Below, piece after piece: positions 30,969-44,742 of a DNA stretch of 64,000 nucleotides (within the stretch, counting starts at the first letter, position 1; every line of letters begins with the position of its first letter). Origin of the DNA: Streptomyces tendae (lineage in GTDB: Bacteria > Actinomycetota > Actinomycetes > Streptomycetales > Streptomycetaceae); the NCBI RefSeq assembly GCF_008632955.1, contig NZ_CP043959.1, forward strand, positions 5,332,001-5,396,000, read 5' to 3'. The translations under genes and the position numbers were made by a program. Under the pieces are notes generated by a model that saw only the letters and a program-made list of their open reading frames with translations, was not told where the DNA came from and did not search any database.

Positions 30969-32891
30969 GTGCAGTCACAGGATGTCGCCGCCCAGTCCCC
31001 CGTGCCCTCCTCCCCCGCCGGTCCGGTCGTGGACGTCGAACAGGCCGAGGCCGCGCTCGTCGAGCACTATCCACGGCTCGTGCGGCTGGCCTACCTCGTG
31101 CTGCCCTCCCGGCTGGGCCGCACCCGGCGGGTGCTCACCGCGCACGCCCTGGTCCAGCGGGCCCTGCCCCGGGGCCGCGCCGCCGCGCCGCTGATCCCGG
31201 CGCAGACCGCCGGCCGGGACGGCGACCCCGGCTACGCGCTGGTCCGGCTCCAGGTGGTGCGTACGGCACTGGAGGCGGGGCTGCCGCTGCGCCGCCGCGG
31301 CCTGCCGAAGCGCGCCCAGCTGCCGCCGCTGCTGCCGCACGTGTGGGGGCTGAAGGTGTTCCCGCGGCCGGGCGGGGCCGACGAACTCGCCCTGGACCAG
31401 CGGCTGTCGGCGCTGTCCGGCCCGGCGCGGGCCGCGCACGCCCTGCGCGGCCTCGAGCGGCTCCCGGACGGGGACGTGCGCGGGGTGCTGACCGCCGCGG
31501 GCGTCGCCGACGTGGACGCGGCGCTACGGGAGGCCGACGGCGTCCCGGACCCGTACCGGCTGCTGGACTCCCCCGAGTTCGACCCCTGTTCGCTGCAGGC
31601 ACGGCCGACGGACCTGCTGCGCCGCCGCCGGCACCTCAAGGCCGGGCTGGTCGGGGCGGCGGCGCTGGCGGTGTGCGGGGCGCTGCTCTCGCTGCCGGGG
31701 GACGGCTGGGGTGCCGACGGCCCGGCCGCTCCCCCGTACGCGCAGAACCCGGCCGCGCGGGCCGCGCTGGACCCCGCGAAGCTGACCCGGGCGCCCGCAT
31801 CGGCGTGGAAGACGTCCGCGCGCACCGACTTCTCCGTGTGGCCGGCGCGCGGCGCGCTCACCGGCGACCGGGCGCTGCTGCGCCGCGCCCTCGCGGTGTG
31901 GGCCCGGCCGGGCGAGGGCGTCAAGGCGACGGCGACCCCGGGCACCCCGTCCGGCGGACCCGCCGGACCGCCCCAACTGCTGTACGCGGGGACGGTGGAC
32001 GGCGCCCGCGTGGTGATCCTGTACGACGGCTGGCGTCTCGCCCGCTACGCGGAGCCGGAGCACGGCACCCGGGGCGCGGCCCTGGACCTGGCCCGGGTCG
32101 ACGGTGCCGGGCGGGCCGGGGCGAGCGCGGTGGTGCTGAGCCGCTCGGACGGCAACGTCCGCTTCCTGGTGGCCCCCTGGGTGCGGGAGGCAGGTGAACG
32201 GGACCTGCGCGAGCCGGGCTCCGGCACCATGGACCTGTCCCTCGACGGCGGGGTGACCGCCCCCTTCGTCTCCGTGGTGGGGCGGGAGCCGTGCACCGCG
32301 TGGAACGCGCTGGAGCTGACCGACGGCACCGGTACCCGCGTGATGACGGACCTGGGCGAGCTGGTCCCGGCCCGGCTGACCGCCGGGCGCCCGGGTGAGG
32401 CCGACGACCTCTCGGGGGCGAAGGAGCTGCGCGCCTGGGCACCGTACGCCTGCTCGCTGGCCGTGATGCGCTCGGCGGGCGTCCGCAGCGTCAACGCCTG
32501 GACGTTCGCCGGGCAGCCGCTGCCGGACGCGGACGGTGAGGCGGAATGGCTGTGCACCCGGGGCGAGACCTGGCGGGGCACCGGGGCGCGGGTGCTGGCG
32601 CAGTTCCACACACCGGGCGCGCGGTACGGGGCGGTGGCGGCGACGGCGCAGGACGTGCCGGCGTGCGGGGAGCGGCGGCCGGAGGTGCTCGCGGGGGTGC
32701 TGTGGAAGTCCGCCGAGGGCGCCTGGTACCTGCTGGCGGCCGGCAGCGACGGCGTGGCCGGTGTGAAGGCCACCGGCGGGATCGAGGGCAGCGCGAAGGG
32801 CCGGCTGCTGTCCGTGCGGGCCGAGAAGGGCGCCCGGGCGGACCTCGAGGGCACACTGGAGGACGGGGGGCCGGTCGGCGGGCTGCGGTGA
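30969..32891 (+). CDS. Membrane protein with degenerate ECF-sigma-like N-terminus
   Basis: 640 aa. Residues about 25-200 look like a worn ECF sigma factor or SARP-like helical domain (ALVEHYPRLVRLAYLVLPSR, then LSALSGPARAAHALRGLERL near the region-4 position, and LPDGDVRGVLTAAGVADVDA). One membrane span follows near 225-245 (AGLVGAAALAVCGALLSL). The remaining ~390 residues face outside and are beta-rich, without a catalytic motif I recognise. Cys-containing VGREPCTAWN and YACSLAVM may form disulfides. A membrane-bound regulator with an external sensor is possible. GTG start at 30969. Confidence 0.72.
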   Translation: MQSQDVAAQSPVPSSPAGPVVDVEQAEAALVEHYPRLVRLAYLVLPSRLGRTRRVLTAHALVQRALPRGRAAAPLIPAQTAGRDGDPGYALVRLQVVRTALEAGLPLRRRGLPKRAQLPPLLPHVWGLKVFPRPGGADELALDQRLSALSGPARAAHALRGLERLPDGDVRGVLTAAGVADVDAALREADGVPDPYRLLDSPEFDPCSLQARPTDLLRRRRHLKAGLVGAAALAVCGALLSLPGDGWGADGPAAPPYAQNPAARAALDPAKLTRAPASAWKTSARTDFSVWPARGALTGDRALLRRALAVWARPGEGVKATATPGTPSGGPAGPPQLLYAGTVDGARVVILYDGWRLARYAEPEHGTRGAALDLARVDGAGRAGASAVVLSRSDGNVRFLVAPWVREAGERDLREPGSGTMDLSLDGGVTAPFVSVVGREPCTAWNALELTDGTGTRVMTDLGELVPARLTAGRPGEADDLSGAKELRAWAPYACSLAVMRSAGVRSVNAWTFAGQPLPDADGEAEWLCTRGETWRGTGARVLAQFHTPGARYGAVAATAQDVPACGERRPEVLAGVLWKSAEGAWYLLAAGSDGVAGVKATGGIEGSAKGRLLSVRAEKGARADLEGTLEDGGPVGGLR

Positions 32892-32955
32892 TCCGGGGAA
32901 CACCGGTTCCCGGTCCGGCCCGTGGGAGGCCGGAATCAATCGGTAAGGTGTTCGT

Positions 32956-33651
32956 ATGACTACCGGGGTACGTCGCAGGTTGGGAGTCGAGGAGCGTCGG
33001 CAACAGCTGATCGGCGTGGCCCTCGAACTGTTCAGCAGCCGTTCCCCCGACGAGGTCTCGATCGACGAGATAGCGTCCCGGGCGGGCATCTCGCGCCCGC
33101 TCGTCTACCACTACTTCCCCGGCAAACTCAGCCTGTACGAAGCCGCGTTGAGGCGTGCCGCGGAGGACCTGTCGTCGCGGTTCACGGAGCCGCACGAGGG
33201 CCCGCTGGGCTCACGGCTGCGGCGGGTGATGGCCCGGTTCTTCGACTTCGTCGAGGAGCACGGCCCCGGATTCTCCGCCCTGATGCGCGGCGGCCCCGCG
33301 GTGGGCTCCTCGACCACCAACGCCCTGGTCGACTCGGTGCGTCAGGCCGCGTACGAGCAGATGCTGGCGCACATGGGTGTGGTGGGTCCGGCGCCGGCGC
33401 GGCTGGAACTGGTGGTGCGCTCCTGGATCTCGCTCGTCGAGTCGACGGCGCTGATCTGGCTGGACGGGCGGCGGGTGCCGCGCGAGGAGCTGGAGGCGCA
33501 GCTGGTGCAGAACTTCGCGGCGCTGGCCGCGGTCGCCGCCGCGCGGGACGAGGAGATGGCGACGCTGCTGCGCGGCCTGGTCAAGCAGGAGCCGGGCGAC
33601 GGCCCGTTCACCGACCTGGCCGCCCGGCTCATCTCCCTGGCCACCGACTGA
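32956..33651 (+). CDS. TetR-family transcriptional regulator
   Basis: 231 aa. The N-terminal HTH is canonical: GVALELFSSRSPDEVSIDEI, ASRAGISRPLVYHYFPGKLS, LYEAAL. The C-terminal ligand-binding part (about 85-220) is helical with FFDFVEEHGPGFSALMRGGP. AAGGTG lies before the ATG. No divergent efflux pump or enzyme is next to it; the gene to its right is convergent. Target unknown. Confidence 0.93.
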   Translation: MTTGVRRRLGVEERRQQLIGVALELFSSRSPDEVSIDEIASRAGISRPLVYHYFPGKLSLYEAALRRAAEDLSSRFTEPHEGPLGSRLRRVMARFFDFVEEHGPGFSALMRGGPAVGSSTTNALVDSVRQAAYEQMLAHMGVVGPAPARLELVVRSWISLVESTALIWLDGRRVPREELEAQLVQNFAALAAVAAARDEEMATLLRGLVKQEPGDGPFTDLAARLISLATD

Positions 33652-33699
33652 CGGCGGGGGCCACGGGGGTCACGCTCGTGCTGGCCGCCGTCGTGGCCG

Positions 33700-33725
33700 G
33701 GCCCTCGCGGTCTGTCCCGAGGGCC
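33700..33725. terminator. 8-bp hairpin between convergent TetR and CHMI-like genes
   Basis: GGCCCTCG (33700-33707) pairs with CGAGGGCC (33718-33725), reaching the stop codon of the minus-strand gene. Confidence 0.6.
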
Positions 33726-34084
33726 TATTCGCCCTCGAACTTCCGGTAGGACGGGTCCAGGTCGCGCACCTCGGCGGAGGCGTGCAGCATCTGCCCCTCG
33801 GCCGGCTTCACGTACTGCCGCAGCAGCTCCAGGACCGCCTCGGTGAGACGGGCCTTGGTCTCGTCGGTGCGGCCGGCCAGCAGGGCGATGTGCACGTGCA
33901 CCAGGGCGTGTCCGTCGGTGTCGGGGCCGACGACGACCTCTTCGGTCCGCCGGAACCGCGTCTTGCAGGCCGGGGGCCTGGCGGCGGCGATCTCCACGAC
34001 GACGTCGTGCAGGTCCCGCGCGAAGGCGGGCCGGTCGAAACCGTCCGCGAGGGGCTTGGAGTAGTCGACGGTGATCTGCGGCAT
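33725..34084 (-). CDS. 5-carboxymethyl-2-hydroxymuconate isomerase-like protein
   Basis: 119 aa. The N-terminal Pro after Met (MPQITVDYSKPLADGFDRPA) is the catalytic base of the tautomerase superfamily; the CHMI family motifs CKTRFRRTEEVVVG and HALVHVHIALLAGRTDETK follow. No aromatic-degradation genes are nearby, so the substrate is unclear. The ATG is preceded directly by the 3' arm of a hairpin that contains the ribosome site AGGAGG. Confidence 0.8.
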   Translation of the reverse strand: MPQITVDYSKPLADGFDRPAFARDLHDVVVEIAAARPPACKTRFRRTEEVVVGPDTDGHALVHVHIALLAGRTDETKARLTEAVLELLRQYVKPAEGQMLHASAEVRDLDPSYRKFEGE

Positions 34085-34114
34085 GGGCCCTCCTGTTCCC
34101 GGTCAGGAGGGCCC
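34085..34114 (-). terminator. Pullulanase terminator that also covers the CHMI-like ribosome site
   Basis: On the minus strand GGGCCCTCCTG (34114-34104) pairs with CAGGAGGGCCC (34095-34085), 11 bp, loop 8. The second arm holds the AGGAGG of the next gene and abuts its ATG. It lies 26 bp after the pullulanase stop. Confidence 0.65.
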
Positions 34115-34139
34115 ACCCTAGCCGCAGCCGCCCGGACGA

Positions 34140-39548
<5,409 letters not shown>

Positions 39549-39648
39549 GGCGTGAACTCCTTGCGCTTACGGCTCGTTGGGTCCGACCCCACACCCCGGC
39601 GGGGGCTGTTTCGGCCACATCACCGGAGCGTCGGCGTGACCGTATCGT

Positions 39649-39671
39649 CGTTGAAAGCCTTACAGCAATAC
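39649..39671 (-). promoter_or_regulatory. Candidate MalR-type operator before the pullulanase gene
   Basis: Minus strand reads ATTGCTGTAAGGCTTTCAAC, like the half-site TTGCTGAAGCTTTCTGCAAG before the amylase gene. It lies about 100 bp upstream of the TTG start, within the 254-bp gap, which has no gene. Function inferred. Confidence 0.45.
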
Positions 39672-39745
39672 CTCTGAAACCGATGGCAAGAACTTCCAGC
39701 GGGAGGTATCCGGCAGGGGCGGACGAGTCCGGCACACATACGTGC

Positions 39746-39780
39746 GCGCCGCCGGCCGTCAGGTGGGCGGCCGGCGGCGC
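39746..39780 (-). terminator. Terminator of the 131-aa membrane protein gene
   Basis: GCGCCGCCGGCC (39746-39757) pairs with 39769-39780 around an 11-nt loop, 23 bp past the stop. Confidence 0.7.
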
Positions 39781-39802
39781 GAAGGCGCTCGGCGGGGACC
39801 CG

Positions 39803-40198
39803 TCAGGCCGCCGCGGTGGCGCAGATGACGTCGGGGGGACGGCCGTTCGCGCTGGTCGGCTTCAACCGGTCCGTGGTGCCCGAGGGGCAGTCGGCCTCGG
39901 TCGTCACCAGGCCGAGGACCTTGTAGTCGGCGGAGCCGGCCCGCGCGCAGGCGATCTCCTGGGCGTCCGCGTCGACGCAGTCGCCCTCCATCAGCCGGCC
40001 GCCTCCGGCACCCGCGTCGTCCGACGACGGATCCGACGAGGACGACGACGGATCGGACGAGGGCGAGGACGAGGTCCTGTCGTCGTCGAAGTGGTTCCAC
40101 GCGGCGATGATGCCGATCAGGATCAACGGCACCATCACCGCCTGAAGGCACCCGGCCGCACGCCCTCCGGGACGCCGGGTGGTGTGGTTCGCAGCCAT
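39803..40198 (-). CDS. Membrane-anchored protein with Ser/Asp linker
   Basis: 131 aa. One span at about 17-35 (CLQAVMVPLILIGIIAAWNH), a serine/aspartate linker (SSSPSSDPSSSSSDPSSDDA) and an external domain of about 60 residues with CVDADAQEIACARAG, ADCPSGTTDR and VICAT: four cysteines, probably two disulfides. This small domain recurs in streptomycete secreted proteins. Lies between two glycosidase genes but shows no link to them. Confidence 0.72.
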   Translation of the reverse strand: MAANHTTRRPGGRAAGCLQAVMVPLILIGIIAAWNHFDDDRTSSSPSSDPSSSSSDPSSDDAGAGGGRLMEGDCVDADAQEIACARAGSADYKVLGLVTTEADCPSGTTDRLKPTSANGRPPDVICATAAA

Positions 40199-40344
40199 GT
40201 GGACGAGCTCCCCCGCGGCGCGTCCGGCGATCGCAGGGAGGGATCGCGCCGCGCCTCCTCACCCGGCGGGGGCGCCTGATCACCCCGCGTTCACGCTAGC
40301 GTCCGGCGACCGCGGATCCGGCCGCCGGACGTCACAGTCGTGCT

Positions 40345-41718
40345 TCAGCAGGAGGACTTGCCGGCATACACGGCGAGGGCCGTGTGGGCGCCCAGGGTCG
40401 CGGTCAGCTGTCCCGAACCGTTCACCGTCACCGGGGAGTTGCGCTGCACGTCGCAGTACGTGCCCGCCGGGAGGGAGGTCTGGTAGGTGCGGGTCAGGGA
40501 GCCGGACTCGTGATTGATGGCCACGAAGCCCTTGCTGCCCCGGCCGAAGGCGATGGCGTCGCCGCCGTTGTCCCACCAGTTGGTGACCGCCTGGCCGCGG
40601 GTGGCGTTGCGGAAGCCGACCATCGACCTGATCTCGGGCCAGTTGTGCTGGCACTTCCAGCCGCTCTGCCAGCAGGCGTCCACCCGGCCGCCGTTGGGCG
40701 GTCCGGCGTCGTGGTTCGTGAACTCGTAGCCGGAGTTGATGTCCGGGGCTCCGTAGGGCCAGGCCAGCATGAAGACGTTGGCCAGGGTGTAGGTGGCGTT
40801 GTCCTTGTAGCTGAGCGTGGAGCCGTTGCGCTCGGTGTCGTGGTTGTCGACGAAGACGCCGGAGACGGAGCTGTTCATGTAGCCCCAGCCCTCACCGTAG
40901 TTCTTCAGGTAGGCGAGGTTCTCGTTGGTGAAGACGCGCTTGAGGTCGTAGGCGTAGCGGAACTCCTGGACGTCGCCGTTGCCCGTGTACTCGGTGGGCT
41001 GGACGGCCTCTCCGGCGCCGAAGATGACCTCCTGCTTCCAGTACACCGACGGGTTGCTCAGGCGGGACTTGATATTGGCGAGGTCGGCGGCCGGCATGTG
41101 CTTGGCCGCGTCCACGCGGAAGCCGTCCACGCCGAGGGAGAGCAGGTCGTTCATGTACCCGGCGATGGTCCTGCGGACGTACTCCTCGCCGGTGTCGAGG
41201 TCGGCGAGGCCGACCAGTTCGCAGTTCTGGACGTTCCAGCGGTCGCCGTAATTCGTGATCTCCGACGTGCAGTTGTCGAAGTCGTACGAGGAGTAGAGCC
41301 CGGGGTAGTTGTACTTCGTGTACGACGTGCCGCCGGTGCCCGTGCCGCTGCCGGCCGACATGTGGTTGATGACGGTGTCGACGACGACCTTCACACCGGC
41401 CGAGTGACACGTGTCGACCATGTTCTTGAAGGCGGCGCGGTCGCCGAGGCGTCCGGCGATCCGGTAACTGACGGGCTGGTACGACGTCCACCACTGGGAG
41501 CCCTGTATGTGCTCGGCGGGCGGGGAGACCTGCACGGCGCCGTAGCCGGCGGGGCCGAGGGTGGTGGTGCACTCGCGGGCGACCGAGGCGAAGTTCCACT
41601 CGAAGAGGACGGCGGTGACGTCCTTGGTGCCGGGCGGGGACGCCTCCGCTGCCGTCGGGGTCATGACAACCGAGGCGGCCGCGAGGGCGGTGATACCGGC
41701 GAGGATTCTGCGTGCCAT
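40345..41718 (-). CDS. Secreted alpha-amylase (GH13)
   Basis: 457 aa. Endo-acting alpha-1,4-glucanase of the streptomycete type. Signal peptide 1-28 (ILAGITALAAASVVMTPTAA). Conserved motifs: VVVDTVINHM near 100, GFRVDAAKHM (nucleophile Asp ~201), EVIFGAGEAVQ (acid Glu ~237), FVDNHDTERN (~290). A C-terminal beta domain with two cysteines closes the protein; there is no starch-binding module. GAAGGA lies before the ATG. A palindrome with the TTGCAG core (41770-41791) is about 55 bp upstream, in line with maltose-type control. Confidence 0.95.
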   Translation of the reverse strand: MARRILAGITALAAASVVMTPTAAEASPPGTKDVTAVLFEWNFASVARECTTTLGPAGYGAVQVSPPAEHIQGSQWWTSYQPVSYRIAGRLGDRAAFKNMVDTCHSAGVKVVVDTVINHMSAGSGTGTGGTSYTKYNYPGLYSSYDFDNCTSEITNYGDRWNVQNCELVGLADLDTGEEYVRRTIAGYMNDLLSLGVDGFRVDAAKHMPAADLANIKSRLSNPSVYWKQEVIFGAGEAVQPTEYTGNGDVQEFRYAYDLKRVFTNENLAYLKNYGEGWGYMNSSVSGVFVDNHDTERNGSTLSYKDNATYTLANVFMLAWPYGAPDINSGYEFTNHDAGPPNGGRVDACWQSGWKCQHNWPEIRSMVGFRNATRGQAVTNWWDNGGDAIAFGRGSKGFVAINHESGSLTRTYQTSLPAGTYCDVQRNSPVTVNGSGQLTATLGAHTALAVYAGKSSC

Positions 41719-41769
41719 GTGGGGTCCTTCTTCATCGAAGGGGGTGTGGGGATACCGGCACAGGCGGTT

Positions 41770-41791
41770 GAAGCTTCTTGCAGAAAGCTTC
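41770..41791 (-). promoter_or_regulatory. Near-palindromic MalR-type operator before the amylase gene
   Basis: GAAGCTTCTTGCAGAAAGCT plus TC: 18 of 22 positions are symmetric. CTTGCAGAAA recurs in the malE operator (47244-47266). Further TTGCGG follows at 41799. Regulator assignment is inferred from the nearby malR. Confidence 0.65.
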
Positions 41792-41896
41792 AGCAACCTT
41801 GCGGCAACGCAGATGTTAGAGGCCCGCAACCCGAAAGGGCAGCGGGCCGTACCAACTTGAATGAAAAAAGTTGCGGAGCGGACGACCTGACGACCG

Positions 41897-43591
41897 TCAG
41901 GCGGTCGTCCACCACACGGTCGTGTCGGCCGCGACGGTGGCCTCGCCTCCCGCCTCCTCCACGTCACCGCTGGTGATCAGCACCCGTCCGTGGGCGGGCA
42001 CCGTCACCGGCGCGTCCGTGGTGTTGGCGACGCACACGAAGTCCCCACGCCGGAAGGCCAGCACGCCCTCGGGTGCCGGCAGCCACTCCACCGCGTCGCC
42101 GGCGCCCAGGTCCGTCTGCTCGCGGCGCACGGCGAGCGCGGAGCGGTACATCTCCAGGGTCGAGCCCGGCCTGCCGGTCTGCGCCTCGACGCTCAGCTCG
42201 CCCCAGCCCTCCGGCTGCGGCAGCCAGCTGCCGCCGTCACCGAAGCCGTACGACGAGCCCTCGCGGGTCCAGGGGATCGGCACCCGGCAGCCGTCGCGGT
42301 AGCCGTCCTGGCCCGCTCCACGGAAGTACGCGGGGTCCTGGCGCACCTCGTCCGGCAGGTCCACGACGTCCGGCAGGCCGAGCTCCTCGCCCTGGTAGAC
42401 GTAGGCCGAGCCGGGCAGCGCCAGCATCAGCAGGGTCGCCGCGCGCGCCCGGCGCAGGCCCAGCTCCCGGTCGCCGGCCAGACGGATCTGGGTGCCGAGA
42501 CCGGCCGGGTTGGCGAACCGGGTGGCGTGCCGGGTGACGTCGTGGTTCGACAGCACCCAGGTGGCGGGGGCGCCGACCGGGCGCATCGAGTCGAGGGTGC
42601 GGTCGATGACCCCGCGCAGCTCGGCCGCGTCCCAGTGGGTCGCCAGGTACTGGAAGTTGAACGCCTGGTGCAGCTCGTCCGGGCGGACGTAGTTGGCGGT
42701 GCGCTCCACGGTCGGCGTCCACGCCTCCGCCACGAAGATCCGCTCGCCGGAATACTCGTCAAGGATGAGCCGCCACTGCCGGTAGATGTCGTGCACGCCG
42801 TCCTGGTCGAAGAACGGGGTGACATCGTTGCCCAGCAACCGCAGCTCGTCGTGGGAGCCCAGGTCGGGCAGGCCCTCGGCCTTCACCATGCCGTGGGCGA
42901 CGTCGATACGGAAGCCGTCCACGCCCATGTCCAGCCAGAACCGCAGGATGGAGCGGAACTCGTCGCCGACCGCCGGGTGCTCCCAGTTGAAGTCGGGCTG
43001 CTCGGGCGCGAAGAGGTGCAGGTACCACTCGCCGGGCGTGCCGTCGGGCTCGGTGACCCGGGTCCAGGCCGGGCCGCCGAAGATCGACTCCCAGTCGTTG
43101 GGCGGGAGTTCGCCGTTCTCGCCCTTGCCGGGACGGAAGTGGTAGCGCTCCCGCAGCGGCGAGCCGGGGCCCTCGGCGAGGGCGCGCTTGAACCACTCGT
43201 GCTGGTCGGAGGAGTGGTTGGGTACGAGGTCCACGATGATCCGCAGGCCCAGGGCGTGGGCGTCACGGATCAGCGCGTCCGCGTCCAGCAGGGTGCCGAA
43301 CATCGGGTCGACGGCGCGGTAGTCGGCGACGTCGTAGCCGGCGTCGGCCTGCGGGGAGGCGTAGAAGGGGCTCAGCCACACGGCGTCCACCCCGAGGTCA
43401 CGCAGGTACGGCAGACGGGAGCGGATGCCTTCCAGGTCACCCATGCCGTCACCGTTGCTGTCGGCGAAGCTGCGCGGGTACACCTGGTAGATCACCGCGT
43501 CCCGCCACCAGTCACGGCGCCGCGCGACGGTGGCGACGGCCGAGTCGGTCGTGGGGGTCGGGGCCGGGGCGGCGGAGTGCTGCTGGCTCAT
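41897..43591 (-). CDS. aglA: Alpha-glucosidase (GH13), cytoplasmic
   Basis: 564 aa, no signal peptide, so it would cleave imported maltose and maltodextrin to glucose. N-terminal RDWWRDAVIYQVYPRSFADS is the oligo-1,6-glucosidase/alpha-glucosidase start. Catalytic motifs: GFRIDVAHGM (Asp ~228), IFVAEAW (Glu ~287), WVLSNHDVTRH (~350); QADAGYDVADY lies in the first barrel loops. AAGGACG precedes the ATG. It is downstream of malG on the same strand with a 223-bp gap, so either the fourth mal gene or a separate unit. The name follows the S. coelicolor gene next to malG. Confidence 0.92.
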   Translation of the reverse strand: MSQQHSAAPAPTPTTDSAVATVARRRDWWRDAVIYQVYPRSFADSNGDGMGDLEGIRSRLPYLRDLGVDAVWLSPFYASPQADAGYDVADYRAVDPMFGTLLDADALIRDAHALGLRIIVDLVPNHSSDQHEWFKRALAEGPGSPLRERYHFRPGKGENGELPPNDWESIFGGPAWTRVTEPDGTPGEWYLHLFAPEQPDFNWEHPAVGDEFRSILRFWLDMGVDGFRIDVAHGMVKAEGLPDLGSHDELRLLGNDVTPFFDQDGVHDIYRQWRLILDEYSGERIFVAEAWTPTVERTANYVRPDELHQAFNFQYLATHWDAAELRGVIDRTLDSMRPVGAPATWVLSNHDVTRHATRFANPAGLGTQIRLAGDRELGLRRARAATLLMLALPGSAYVYQGEELGLPDVVDLPDEVRQDPAYFRGAGQDGYRDGCRVPIPWTREGSSYGFGDGGSWLPQPEGWGELSVEAQTGRPGSTLEMYRSALAVRREQTDLGAGDAVEWLPAPEGVLAFRRGDFVCVANTTDAPVTVPAHGRVLITSGDVEEAGGEATVAADTTVWWTTA

Positions 43592-43814
43592 GTCGTCCTT
43601 GATACGAGTTCGGGCATGGAAGCGAGTGGGGGCGGGCGGCGAAGCGAGGCGGTTACGGTGACAGCGGGGTCGGATGGCCACCGCAACCGCCTCGGGACCG
43701 GGGAGGGGCAGCGCGCCGGAGGGGCGCGGGGCTCTGCCGATGTGCGGCTCCGCCGCGTGGGCGCGGCCGGCCACGACGAACGCGGCAGCCGGCCGACGGC
43801 AGAAGTCCCGGGAC

Positions 43815-44729
43815 TTACCCCTTGGTGCCACCGGCCGTCAGGCCGGCGACGAGGTTCTTCTGCACGAGATAGAAGAACGCGGACACGGGTATGGCGATCA
43901 GCACGGCCGTCGCGGCCATCAGGTTCCGCTGGGCGTCGTGCTCACTGACGAAACTCTGCAGGCCCACGGCCAGCGTGTACTTCTTGTCGTCGAGCATGAA
44001 CGTCGTGGCGAAGGCGACCTCGCCGAACGCGGTGATGAAGCTGTAGAACGCGGCGACCGCCAGCCCGGGCTTGGCGAGCGGCAGGATCAGCCGCGCGAAC
44101 GTGCCGAACGGGGACAGTCCGTCGACGCGTCCCGCCTCGTCGATCTCGAACGGGATGGTGTCGAAGTAGCCCTTCATCAGCCAGGCGCAGTACGGCACCG
44201 CCGTCGAGCAGTAGACGAGGACAAGTCCGAGGTAACTGTCGATGAGCTGAAGGTCCGAGAGGATCTGGTACATCGGCACCATCAGCACGGCCACCGGGAA
44301 CATCTGGGTGACCAGCAGCACCCACATGAACTTCTTGTAGCCGGGGAAGCGCATGCGGGAGACGGCGTAACCGGTGGTGGCGGCGACGAGGACGCCGATG
44401 ACCGTGGTGCCGAGCGAGACGATCAGCGAGCTCTTCAGCCAGTCGAAGAAGTTCGTGTTCTGCAGGACGAACGCGTAGTTGTCCAGCGTCATCTTGCCCC
44501 AGATGCCGCCGGGACGCAGATAGTCGTCCTTGTCGGGTCCGAGGGACAGGAAGACCAGCCAGGCCACCGGGAACAGCGCGATCAGACTGGCCACGATCAG
44601 GATGCCGTGGGAGGTGAGGCGGCCCAGCGGGCTGACCTCACCGCGCCGGCGGCCCTTGCGGGGCGCGGCCGCGGGAGCGTCGGCGGGCCGGTCCGCCTCG
44701 GCGGCGGTGGGGAGGGTCGAGGTGCTCAT
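43815..44729 (-). CDS. malG: Maltose/maltodextrin ABC transporter permease MalG
   Basis: 304 aa, six membrane spans. Inner permease subunit of the maltodextrin importer. The EAA loop that contacts the ATPase is DEAGRVDGLSPFGTFARLIL near 200-219. An N-terminal soluble tail of about 40 residues (ADRPADAPAAAPRKGRRR) is charged. The C-terminus VAGLTAGGTKG is typical of MalG. Gap to malF is 13 bp. No ATPase gene is present, so it must use the shared multi-sugar ATPase MsiK encoded elsewhere. Confidence 0.95.
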   Translation of the reverse strand: MSTSTLPTAAEADRPADAPAAAPRKGRRRGEVSPLGRLTSHGILIVASLIALFPVAWLVFLSLGPDKDDYLRPGGIWGKMTLDNYAFVLQNTNFFDWLKSSLIVSLGTTVIGVLVAATTGYAVSRMRFPGYKKFMWVLLVTQMFPVAVLMVPMYQILSDLQLIDSYLGLVLVYCSTAVPYCAWLMKGYFDTIPFEIDEAGRVDGLSPFGTFARLILPLAKPGLAVAAFYSFITAFGEVAFATTFMLDDKKYTLAVGLQSFVSEHDAQRNLMAATAVLIAIPVSAFFYLVQKNLVAGLTAGGTKG

Positions 44730-44742
44730 GGGGACTCCCGCC

